Of a DNA stretch of 22,778 nt, positions 7,189 to 14,600 are shown piece by piece. Numbering within the stretch: position 1 is the first letter of the stretch; every line of letters starts with the position of its first letter. The translations under genes were made by a program, and so were the position numbers. A model generated the notes under the pieces. It searched no databases, was not told the origin of the DNA, and saw only the letters and a program-made list of their open reading frames with translations. Origin of the DNA: Bacteroidales bacterium (GTDB taxonomy: Bacteria > Bacteroidota > Bacteroidia > Bacteroidales > Bacteroidaceae); contig SFCY01000025.1 in assembly GCA_004558865.1 (NCBI GenBank), positions 1 through 22,778 on the forward strand, in the 5' to 3' direction.

Positions 7189-7238
7189 CTGCAAAGTTAC
7201 AAAATCCCTGCGGAATAAAGGCTGCCTATGGAGACAAA
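7189..7238. repeat. 50-bp imperfect direct repeat, left copy
   Basis: CTGCAAAGTTACAAA (7189-7203) and a 22-bp block starting AAAGGCTGCC (7217-7238) are both exact in the copy at 7766-7815, separated by 13 nt in each case; the 13-nt middle is not conserved. This copy carries the -7 element of the PAS gene. Its 22-bp block is also half of a perfect 9-bp hairpin (GCCTATGGA with TCCATAGGC, 7223-7247) that the other copy lacks. Confidence 0.6.
7192..7199 (-). promoter_or_regulatory. -7 element for the PAS gene
   Basis: TAACTTTG on the minus strand lies about 105 bp upstream of the PAS start. No TTG was found at the expected -33 position. Confidence 0.4.
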
Positions 7239-7424
7239 TTCCATAGGCAAAAAGAACAAGGCAGGCAGAAAGCCAAGACGGGGAAGCCATGCAGAAGAAA
7301 ATTCGAAAAGAACGGCAGTTCAACCGACAGGTGGAGACGAATATCCGGGCGCGACAACTCACGTGCGAGATTACTTCCCTTGAGGAACAAATAACAGCGA
7401 TAAAGGCAAAAACAACGAATAAAA

Positions 7425-7455
7425 TTGGATTACTCGTAGAAAAACCCTATTTTTG
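7425..7455 (+). promoter_or_regulatory. Promoter for the 48-residue gene
   Basis: TTG (7425-7427), a 20-bp spacer and TATTTTTG (7448-7455) match the Bacteroidetes consensus. The start codon of the small gene is only 23 bp further on. Confidence 0.65.
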
Positions 7456-7478
7456 CAATGTAGAACAAAGACAAAAGT

Positions 7479-7625
7479 ATGGAAATGACAAGAGAACAAG
7501 CTCTACAGTGGCTGAGAGAGGTCAAGCAGAACAAGAAGAATACCATTGAACGGTTGAAAAAGATTGGCATAGAGGAATATGAAAAGAAAACAGGCCAGAA
7601 GCCAACATACATCGAAGCCCTATGA
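7479..7625 (+). CDS. Small charged helical protein, 48 residues
   Basis: The frame runs from ATG 7479 (a second ATG at 7485 is possible) to TGA. The product is highly charged and probably helical: MTREQALQWLREVKQNKK, then TIERLKKIGIEEYEKKTGQK and a short tail ending YIEAL. It has no signal peptide or membrane segment. Support comes from the consensus promoter at 7425-7455, placed 23 bp upstream, and from protein-like composition; the longer overlapping frame at 7289-7549 runs through the promoter and looks accidental. The gene sits alone between two copies of a 50-bp direct repeat. I do not recognise the family. A nucleic-acid-binding or antitoxin-like small protein is possible, but nothing shows it. 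Confidence 0.5.
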   Translation: MEMTREQALQWLREVKQNKKNTIERLKKIGIEEYEKKTGQKPTYIEAL

Positions 7626-7726
7626 TACTCAATGTAGAGGCAATACAAGAAAAGGCACCATACAAAGTCACCAATAATCTATGATTAACTGTTTTTGCAG
7701 AGGGGGTGCGGCATCCCCACCACACA

Positions 7727-7755
7727 TTCCTGCACGGCGGGGACGCCGTGCCTCC
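7727..7755. repeat. GCACGGCG palindrome
   Basis: GCACGGCG-GGGA-CGCCGTGC is a perfect 8-bp stem, followed by CTCCTACA. It is of the same style as GC-rich palindromic repeats scattered through Bacteroidales intergenic DNA. It lies just left of the second 50-bp repeat. Confidence 0.45.
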
Positions 7756-7765
7756 TACATGTCAG

Positions 7766-7815
7766 CTGCAAAGTTACAAAGACTACGTTAAACAAAGGCT
7801 GCCTATGGAGACAAA
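7766..7815. repeat. 50-bp imperfect direct repeat, right copy
   Basis: This is the second copy of 7189-7238, in the same orientation 577 bp away, with 15-bp and 22-bp exact blocks at identical spacing. It carries a TAACTTTG -7 element on the minus strand (7769-7776) that faces the small-gene interval, but no minus-strand gene follows it there. The stretch from 7816 to 7998 holds no further feature I can support. Confidence 0.6.
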
Positions 7816-7998
7816 ATTACAACCTATGCAGTTGAAATTAGGGTGAACTTTACATTGTATAGTGGCCGCTGAGGGCAGCGGACCTCCCAAACTGCGGACC
7901 AATTTGTCGGTAGAGCCGAAAAAAGGGGCGCGATTGCTCACGTCCCTTCAATATGTTTTCTTCTGCAAGTGCCGCGACTGCAAGGGCATGAAAGCCCC

Positions 7999-8691
7999 CT
8001 ACCCCATCCTCATCTGCCTCAGCAGATCCTTTTGGTGGTCGTTGAGGTCGGTGGGCAGTTTCACATTGTAGGTGATGATCAGGTCGCCATAGGTGCCGTC
8101 GCCACGGTCGTAGCCCTTGCCACGCACGCGCACCTTGGTGCCATTCTGCGTGCCGGGTTTCACCTTGAGCTTGATCTTCGTGCCGTTGCGCAGCCCGATG
8201 ACCACGTCGCCGCCCAAGAGCATGGTATACATGTCGAGGTTCACCGTAGCGGTCATCTCGCCCGAGTGCTGGCGCGTCTGCTGCGAGCCGAAGCCTGAGC
8301 TGAAACGATTGCTGAAACCTCCATTGCCAAACAAGTCCTTGAAGAAGCTGGAGAATCCGCCGCCCCCACTGCCAAACGACTCGAAGTCGAAGCCGTCGAA
8401 GGGCGAGCCGCTCCCGCCGCCACTGTAGTACTGCTGGCCGCCACCCGCGTTGTTGAACGCCTCGGCCTCCTTCCATTTCTCGCCATACTGGTCATACTTG
8501 GCCCGCTTGTCGGGATCGCTGATGACGTCGTAGGCCTCGTTGAGAGCCTGGAACTTGGCCTTGGCCTTGGGGTCGTCGGGGTGAAGGTCGGGATGGAATT
8601 GCTTTGCCCGCTTCAAATATGCACGGCGCACATCCTTTTGGGGGATGTTCTTGTCAACGCCTAAAATCTTGTAGTAATCTATGAATGCCAT
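7999..8691 (-). CDS. Short J-domain cochaperone, CbpA-like
   Basis: This 230-residue DnaJ-family protein should stimulate Hsp70 (DnaK). Residues 1-70 are a J domain with HPD in QFHPDLHPDD and the usual helix IV region (AYDVISDPDKRAKYDQYG). Residues about 80-140 are a Gly/Phe/Ser-rich linker. The remaining 90 residues match only the second C-terminal substrate domain of CbpA (MLLGGDVVIGLRNG, GTQNGTKVRVRGKG, GDLIITYNV). The zinc-finger domain of DnaJ and C-terminal domain I are absent, so the protein is shorter than E. coli CbpA (306 residues). No cbpM-like partner is adjacent. GGAGGA lies about 10 nt before the ATG, a rare Shine-Dalgarno-like site for this phylum. It follows the MFS gene by 64 bp. 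Confidence 0.85.
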   Translation of the reverse strand: MAFIDYYKILGVDKNIPQKDVRRAYLKRAKQFHPDLHPDDPKAKAKFQALNEAYDVISDPDKRAKYDQYGEKWKEAEAFNNAGGGQQYYSGGGSGSPFDGFDFESFGSGGGGFSSFFKDLFGNGGFSNRFSSGFGSQQTRQHSGEMTATVNLDMYTMLLGGDVVIGLRNGTKIKLKVKPGTQNGTKVRVRGKGYDRGDGTYGDLIITYNVKLPTDLNDHQKDLLRQMRMG

Positions 8692-8755
8692 AATTCTCTT
8701 CCTCCGTTTCTATATATAAAGGAAAAAGCAAAAAGTATGCCACACTGCGCGATTG

Positions 8756-9937
8756 CTAACGCGATTTGTTGCGCATATACCAGGGATGGACATAGAGCAG
8801 ATAGAAGGCCAGCGCGACCACCGTAAGCACGATGCCACACTGGTAGACCCGGCTGGGATGGGCATGGAACAGGCCGAACCCGGCCGCAAGGCCAAAGGCA
8901 AGCCCGCTTTCCCAAGCCAAGACGTAGGTGGACTGGGAGGTGCCACGCTGGCAATGGTCGCTCAACTTCACAAAAAACAGCAGGAAACGGGAACCGACGA
9001 TGCCGGAGCTGAACCCCAACAGCACGGGGGCTATGACATGCACCTCGGCCATCTCGCCGCGAAGAAGCAGCATGGCCAAGGCGGTGAGCATGCAGATGAG
9101 CCCCGACACGCACTCGCTCTCCAGCTCGGCATTGGCAAAGACATACTTCTCCGCCAACAGCGCCAAGAAGAAGCCTCCCATGAGCAGGGCGTAGAACAGG
9201 GGCTGACGCTCCGCACTGAGCAACATGCCCATGACCATCGCCACAGGAAGCAGGTTGAGGAAGAGCCGGAAGGCATGGGGCAGGAAGAAGCGGTCGAGAC
9301 TGAGCAGCGGCACATCGTCGTCGGGTGTGCGGAAGGGGAAGCTGACCATCCTCACCAACAGGATGGCAGCCACGACAAAGCCCACGCCCAAGACGGAGGC
9401 CGTCTTGCTCCAGGCGGTGAGCGACAGGGCGAGGCAGGGCCCCACGGAGAGGGCAAAACGGCCAAACCAGGCCACGTGGTGGTTGGCCTCGGTGCGCAAG
9501 AACGACTCGCACTTGTCGATGACGAGCGTCGACACAAGCAGCATCTGCGACAGGCCGAAGGTGGCCCCCACCAAGAGCGAGCTCAGGAGCACCAGTCCCA
9601 CGGTGGCTCGATGGCCAAGGGGAAGGGCGTGTACGGAAAGCCACGACAGTCCGAAGAGCAGAATGGCAAGCACACTCATCATCAGCAGGCACACCACATT
9701 GCGGCGGTAGGTCTGCACGAGATAGTTGCAAAAGGGTCCCAACAGGTAGAGGCCCACACCGTAGGCCATGGCCATCCATCCCGTCTCCCGCAGGTCGAGA
9801 CCCAAGACCGACGAGCGTTCGGGGGCGATGATGGCCAACATGCAAATGGAAGCCGCGAGGGCAAATTCGGCAAAGGCAAGCATCCAGAACTCTTTGTGCC
9901 AGAGCTTGATGTGTATGGGCGTGTTCTGTGTGTCCAT
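8756..9937 (-). CDS. MFS-type transporter, 12 membrane spans
   Basis: This is a 393-residue inner-membrane protein with a short cytoplasmic N-terminus (HIKLWHKEFWML) and about 12 hydrophobic helices. The layout is that of a major facilitator: the loop between helices 2 and 3 has QTYRRNV, resembling the basic loop of MFS carriers, and a longer polar loop (FRTPDDDVPLLSLDR) falls mid-protein between the two six-helix bundles. Nothing in the sequence identifies the substrate. The start ATG is 60 bp after the panB stop, so cotranscription with panB and the J-domain gene is likely. Whether it moves a pantothenate-related compound is pure speculation from position. Confidence 0.75.
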   Translation of the reverse strand: MDTQNTPIHIKLWHKEFWMLAFAEFALAASICMLAIIAPERSSVLGLDLRETGWMAMAYGVGLYLLGPFCNYLVQTYRRNVVCLLMMSVLAILLFGLSWLSVHALPLGHRATVGLVLLSSLLVGATFGLSQMLLVSTLVIDKCESFLRTEANHHVAWFGRFALSVGPCLALSLTAWSKTASVLGVGFVVAAILLVRMVSFPFRTPDDDVPLLSLDRFFLPHAFRLFLNLLPVAMVMGMLLSAERQPLFYALLMGGFFLALLAEKYVFANAELESECVSGLICMLTALAMLLLRGEMAEVHVIAPVLLGFSSGIVGSRFLLFFVKLSDHCQRGTSQSTYVLAWESGLAFGLAAGFGLFHAHPSRVYQCGIVLTVVALAFYLLYVHPWYMRNKSR

Positions 9938-9997
9938 AATGTTGTCTTGTTTTAGGCCGTGTCCAAAAATTAGAATGATGGATGATTTGGCCGCGTC

Positions 9998-10819
9998 CTA
10001 ATAGCTCTCTTCCTCAGAGGGGAACGACCCATCCTTCACAGCCCTCACATAGTCGCCCACACCGTCGGTGAGGGCCTGGCCCAAATGGGCGAAGTGGCGC
10101 AGGAACTTGGGCTTGAAGCCGTCGTTCATCCCCATGGCGTCCTGCCATACGAGAATCTGTCCGTCGGTGGAGTTGCCGCCGCCAATGCCGATGGTGGCCA
10201 TGCTTACCTCGCGCGTCACTTGGGCAGCGAGCCGGGCCGGCACTTTCTCCAACACCAAGGCGAAGCAACCGGCCTCATCGAGCAGGCGGGCGTCGTTGAG
10301 CAGCTTCTCGGCCTCGGCCTCCTCCTGGGCGCGCAGCGAGAAGCCTCCAAACTTGTGGATGCTTTGGGGAGTGAGGCCCAAATGAGCGCAAACGGGGATT
10401 CCGGCGTCGATGATGGCCCTCACGGTGTCGACGATCTCCTGTCCGCCCTCCATCTTCACGGCGTCGCACTCCGTGAACTTCATGGCGCGGATGGCATTGC
10501 GCACGCCATCCTCGCGGCTCACCTGGTAGCTGCCAAAGGGCATGTCGAACATCACCAAGGCGCGCTTCACGCCACGCACCACATTGCGACCGTAATAGAG
10601 CATCTCCTCCATCGACATGGGCACAGTGGTGGCGTAGCCAGACATCACATTGGCCGCCGAGTCGCCGACAAGGATTCCATCGATGCCCGCGCGGTCGATG
10701 ATGCCCGCCGTGGTGTAGTCGTAGGCGGTGAGCATGGAGATTTTCTCACCCTGCCGCTTCATCTCCTTGAAGCGTTTCGCGGTGATTTTCCTATTGTCTG
10801 AAAAAAGGTATCCTGACAT
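9998..10819 (-). CDS. panB: Ketopantoate hydroxymethyltransferase
   Basis: PanB transfers a hydroxymethyl group from methylenetetrahydrofolate to 2-oxoisovalerate to make ketopantoate, the first committed step of pantothenate and coenzyme A synthesis, in the cytoplasm. The protein is 273 residues, the usual length. Family signatures are all present: TAYDYTTAGIIDRAGIDG, LVGDSAANVMSGY and DMPFGSY with the metal-binding Asp residues, KMEGG with its Glu, GLTPQS, LEKVP with the catalytic Glu, and IGIGGGNSTDGQ. The ATG at 10819 is chosen over a frame extending to 10870 because the promoter at 10841-10871 lies inside that extension. panC and panD are not in the window. Confidence 0.95.
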   Translation of the reverse strand: MSGYLFSDNRKITAKRFKEMKRQGEKISMLTAYDYTTAGIIDRAGIDGILVGDSAANVMSGYATTVPMSMEEMLYYGRNVVRGVKRALVMFDMPFGSYQVSREDGVRNAIRAMKFTECDAVKMEGGQEIVDTVRAIIDAGIPVCAHLGLTPQSIHKFGGFSLRAQEEAEAEKLLNDARLLDEAGCFALVLEKVPARLAAQVTREVSMATIGIGGGNSTDGQILVWQDAMGMNDGFKPKFLRHFAHLGQALTDGVGDYVRAVKDGSFPSEEESY

Positions 10820-10840
10820 AACAATAATGATTTGCGGGTG

Positions 10841-10871
10841 CAAAGTTACAGAATTTCCACGATGCAGCAAA
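10841..10871 (-). promoter_or_regulatory. panB promoter
   Basis: On the minus strand, TTTG (10868-10871), a 19-bp spacer and TAACTTTG (10841-10848) match the consensus. The -7 element is about 22 bp from the panB ATG, so the leader is very short. This placement decides the panB start. Confidence 0.7.
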
Positions 10872-10882
10872 ATATTACAGGA

Positions 10883-10999
10883 TTATCCGCAAAAGTTACA
10901 CAAGTCTTCGCCAATAGGTCGTTCAATATGTTGTACCCACTTTTGGATAAGCTCTTGAATACAAACTCGTGTGGAAAGATATAGTGGTTCAATGGATAT
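10883..10999 (-). pseudogene. Short gene relic, related to 100-166
   Basis: On the minus strand this matches 100-147 in two blocks, 10986-10999 and 10914-10945, with about 40 nt between them. One frame reads IQKWVQHIERPIGED and stops at 10883-10885; another reads KYPLNHYIFPHEFVFKS. The shared words of the two relics fall in one frame in the left copy but in two frames here, so at least one has an indel. The rest of 10820-11191 holds only the panB and DUF805 promoters. The parental family is not recognised. Confidence 0.35.
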
Positions 11000-11108
11000 T
11001 TTCCGTGGGTCGGAAATTCGTCTATATTGTCTTTCACTCTTCACAGCCCTGGTTGCTGACAATTGCCAGCAAAAGGAAACAACCACAACATGAAAAATTC
11101 AAAAAAAA

Positions 11109-11139
11109 TTGCGCGTCTAAGGGAATTTCGCTATCTTTG
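11109..11139 (+). promoter_or_regulatory. Promoter for the DUF805 gene
   Basis: TTG (11109-11111), a 20-bp spacer and TATCTTTG (11132-11139) match the consensus. The start codon is 53 bp downstream. Confidence 0.7.
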
Positions 11140-11191
11140 CAAGGAAACAGAAACAACACCTTAATCTTTAACATCAAATCTCTATTCAACT

Positions 11192-11575
11192 ATGGACATG
11201 TTCACAGCCTTTATGAAAGTCGTCTTTCAGAATTACGCCAACTTCAACGGCCGCGCCAAACGCGCCGAGTACTGGTGGTACACGCTCGACAACTTCCTCA
11301 TCATGCTAGCTTTGGCCATGGTGATGTCCTTGGGATACGCCAACGGTGGCACCATGGCCATCATTCTCGCCAACATCCTGTATTGGGGAGCCATCCTGGC
11401 CTTTTTTGTCCCAGGCTTGGCCGTCGCCTGGCGCCGCCTTCACGACATGGGCAAAGGCGGTCAGTGGTACTGGATCAGCCTCATCCCCATCATCGGAAGC
11501 ATCTGGCTGCTCGTGCTGCTCTGCACGCCAAGCGAGCCTCAGGACAACCGCTTCGGCCCAGCTGTGGACGAATAG
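11192..11575 (+). CDS. DUF805 membrane protein
   Basis: This 127-residue inner-membrane protein has the hallmarks of DUF805: an N-terminal YANFNGRAKRAEYWWYTL motif, where Gly-Arg followed by an aromatic cluster is diagnostic, then hydrophobic helices at about 32-50, 55-75 and 92-112. The central AWRRLHDMGKGGQWYW motif is the second family signature. The C-terminus ends with a polar tail (CTPSEPQDNRFG), as is usual. The family has no established function, although it is widespread in bacteria. The ATG at 11192 is the only sensible start and follows a clear promoter. The gene is monocistronic and converges on the large T9SS gene. Confidence 0.92.
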   Translation: MDMFTAFMKVVFQNYANFNGRAKRAEYWWYTLDNFLIMLALAMVMSLGYANGGTMAIILANILYWGAILAFFVPGLAVAWRRLHDMGKGGQWYWISLIPIIGSIWLLVLLCTPSEPQDNRFGPAVDE

Positions 11576-11630
11576 ACAGCACCCGCACTGCTCCCATCCG
11601 CCCCTCCTCCGCCTTGACGGCGGATGACAC

Positions 11631-11673
11631 GACAAGCCCCACGCAGCCTCTCTCAGGCAGCGTGGGGCTTGTC
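11631..11673. terminator. Bidirectional terminator hairpin
   Basis: GACAAGCCCCACGC (11631-11644) pairs perfectly with 11660-11673, and GCCT with AGGC extends the stem around a CTCTC loop. It lies between two convergent genes, 55 bp after the DUF805 stop and 20 bp after the T9SS gene stop. There is no long T run on either strand, so it may work through stem stability. Confidence 0.75.
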
Positions 11674-11692
11674 ATATATAAGAGCATGGTAT

Positions 11693-14600
11693 TTACTTCA
11701 CAACGACTTTCCTGCCGCCAACGATGTAGACTCCTTTAGGCAGTCCATTGAGACGGGAAGCATTGCGCCGCACCATTGCGCCGGTAACGGAATAGACATC
11801 ATAGGCCGAGACCTTTGCCATCCCTGTCTGCGGGATTTGGGTGGAGACGGTCAACAAAGCGGGGGCCGACTCTGAGCCATCAGGATAGACTGCCGTGACG
11901 GCATACTGATAGTCGCCCTCCTCAAGCCCCTGGTCCTGATAGGTGGTCGCGGAGGTGGCTCCGACCAGACTCCCCTCGCGATAGACGCGATAGCTGGCGG
12001 CCTGGCTGGCCACCTCAAACGTGATGTCGTCGAGCATGAAGATGAAAGCCTGACTCGAAGGCGTGTTCTGCCTGATGGCAAAATAGGTTGTCCCCTCGGG
12101 CAACGACACCTCTATCCTTGTCCACTCACCTGAGGCTTGGGTGTAGTCGGCTCCCAACATCTGGAAACTGCCTTTCTCGTTGTCGGTCGTGGATGTCCAC
12201 ACTTGGAAAGACTCCGTGCCATAACCCTGCTGGGGGAAATTGTTCACCCAGAACGAGAGGGTCTGGGCGCGTCCAGACAGCCGCGGCGAGATGAGCCAGT
12301 TGTCGGCATCCACATAGGCAGTGCGCGACTCGTTGAGCTGGCATATTCCCACGAGAGCCTTGGTACCCGAATGGGGGTCGAGGCCGGCTCCGCTGCGGAA
12401 AAGGTCGGAAGGCTGCCAGTCCATGAAGGCGAAAGCCTCTCCCTGATGGGGATAAGTGGCCATGCTGCTCAGAGGCTGGGCCAGACCTCCATCAGCGTCA
12501 ATGGTGGTCCAGTCGCCAAAGGTGAGACTCCACGGATCATAGCTCTCGAAGTCGTCGGTCAGACTCAAGAAGCCCACCTCCGGCTCCGTCCATGCCAGCG
12601 TGACGCTTCCTGTCTGGCGGTCGGTGAAGCGTAGGTCTGTGGGCGCGTTGACCTGCGCCTCCTCGGTTGCCACGTCGAGGGCGGCCATATTGTTGTCGGG
12701 CAAGAGGTCGCCCTCGGCCACCACCTCGGCACTCACTGCCAGCTTGTCGCCCTCGTCGAGCCGCGAGGTCGTCAGCCTCACGGGAATGACAGCCGACTCA
12801 AGCAGGCCGAGACGCAGGTCGAGTGTGGAGTCTGCTATGCTCTCGCCATTCACAGCCACCCTCACCCTCGGGCCGACCAGTTCGTCGAGACCGTTGTTCT
12901 TCAAGGTCATGTCCACCGTCAGCGTCTGCCCCTTCTTGATGCGGGCGGGGGCGTTGAGCGTGATGGCGGCGTCAGCCTTGGGAGGATCCACGATATTGAT
13001 GTTGTCGACAAATATCTTCTTGCCCGCCAGTCCTTGCATGGCCGTACCCGTGAAGTGGAGCTTCACATAGTCCTCAGTGGCAAGACTTGCGGGGAGCTTC
13101 ACCACGACGCGCGTCCATTCGTCGTTGGTGTTCTGGCTGAGGTCACAAGAGAACACCTTGGTCAGTCTGCCGTCCTTCTGCTCGATGGAAGCGGCGAGTG
13201 TGGCCGGCAAGTTCTGTGCAGCCCGATAATAGAAGAGCAGGTGGGGATTCTTGGCTCCCTTGAGCGTAATCTTGCCCGTATACACGTCGCCCTGTGAGGC
13301 TTCTTGGGCCGAGAAAGCCTGCGAGCCACCGTCGCCGTCGACCGAGGCCTCGCCCGTGATCTGCCACTGATAGTTGCCCTCTCCGTGGTTGAGACCCATG
13401 AAGAGTCCCTCGTCGGTGGCGTTCTTGAAACTTTGGTGGAAAGGCAGCGCGTAGGGCTTTCCCACAACGATGGCGGCCACGCCATACGAACTCTCGCCTG
13501 CCCCGTTGACAGCGCGCACGGCCCAGGTGCGATAGCTTTGGGGCTCGCCCTCGTCGTTGTTCATTCCCGTCACCTCATACTCCGTCTCACCGGTCACGGA
13601 GGTCAGGGAGTCGCTCACGTAGCCATCGCTCACGTTGAAGATGTCGTAGCGTGTCTTCGCGGGCTGGATGATTCCACCGTTGAGTCCCTCCACGGGATCC
13701 CATGAGAGGGTCACGGAATGCGTATTGTCGCGAGCCGTCACGACGGGCATGTCGGGAATGTCCACCCCGACAGACACCGAGACGCTGGAACGTGGGCCAC
13801 TGCCGGCCTCATTGCAGGCATACACTGAATAGGTGTTGGTGCCTTGCGAGGCATGACTGTCGGTGGCTGTCAACGCTGCGCCGGGACTGGGCTTCTCGAT
13901 AGTCGCCACAAGGTCGTTGCCCTTGCGCACCTCGATTCTCGTCAGGCTGCCGAGCGCCACTCCGCCCAAGGTCTTGGTGGGGGCATTGAAGCTCAGAGTG
14001 GCCAGAAGCTCTCCCGTTGGGTCGCATACAGCCTTGAGGCTCGTCACCGAGTCGGGGGCATTGGCGTCGGGCGCGTCCTCCACCAAGATGGAGTCGACGT
14101 AGAGGTAATACATCGAGGCGTCAGACACGGCGTGGAAGCCCATGTAGTATTTGCCCTCTGTCTTGGGGCGGATGGTTTTCGCAAACTGCTGATAGCTTTC
14201 CTGATCGAGCACCGTTGTACCAAGCAGCGTGTCGGTGAGGAGCTCGGGAGAGTTGCCCTTGCCCCAGAGCACCTGCAACTTTTCTGGATAGAGCGCTCCG
14301 TTGGTGCTGCGGGCCTTGAAGCTCACCTTGTAGCTCTTTCCGCCCATGAGGTGGATGGGCGGCGTGATGAGCCAGTCGTCACCTACCGCGGAAGTGCTCC
14401 AATGGTAGGCAGCCGACTTGGTGGGGGCATCCCAACTCCAGGTGGCTCCATCGTTGTTGGCGTCGATGACGGTGTAGAGGTCGAGGTTGCTGTCGAAATC
14501 GTTGAAGTAGGGCACGTCGAAGGCATCGCCCAAAAGTTGTTCGTTGCTCAGGGCCAGTGCGCTGCCGCCTTTGTCGTTCTTGGCTGCCACGCCATACCTG

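Noticed and set aside
7289..7549. Plus-strand 86-residue frame
   Set aside because: It crosses the promoter of the 48-residue gene and overlaps it in another frame.
8753..9955. Plus-strand 400-residue frame opposite the MFS gene
   Set aside because: It is Gln/His/Gly-rich with no domain; the minus frame has regular membrane helices.
10877..10888. GATTATCCGCAA shared with 18247-18258
   Set aside because: A 12-bp match is expected by chance in a window this long and the flanks do not align.
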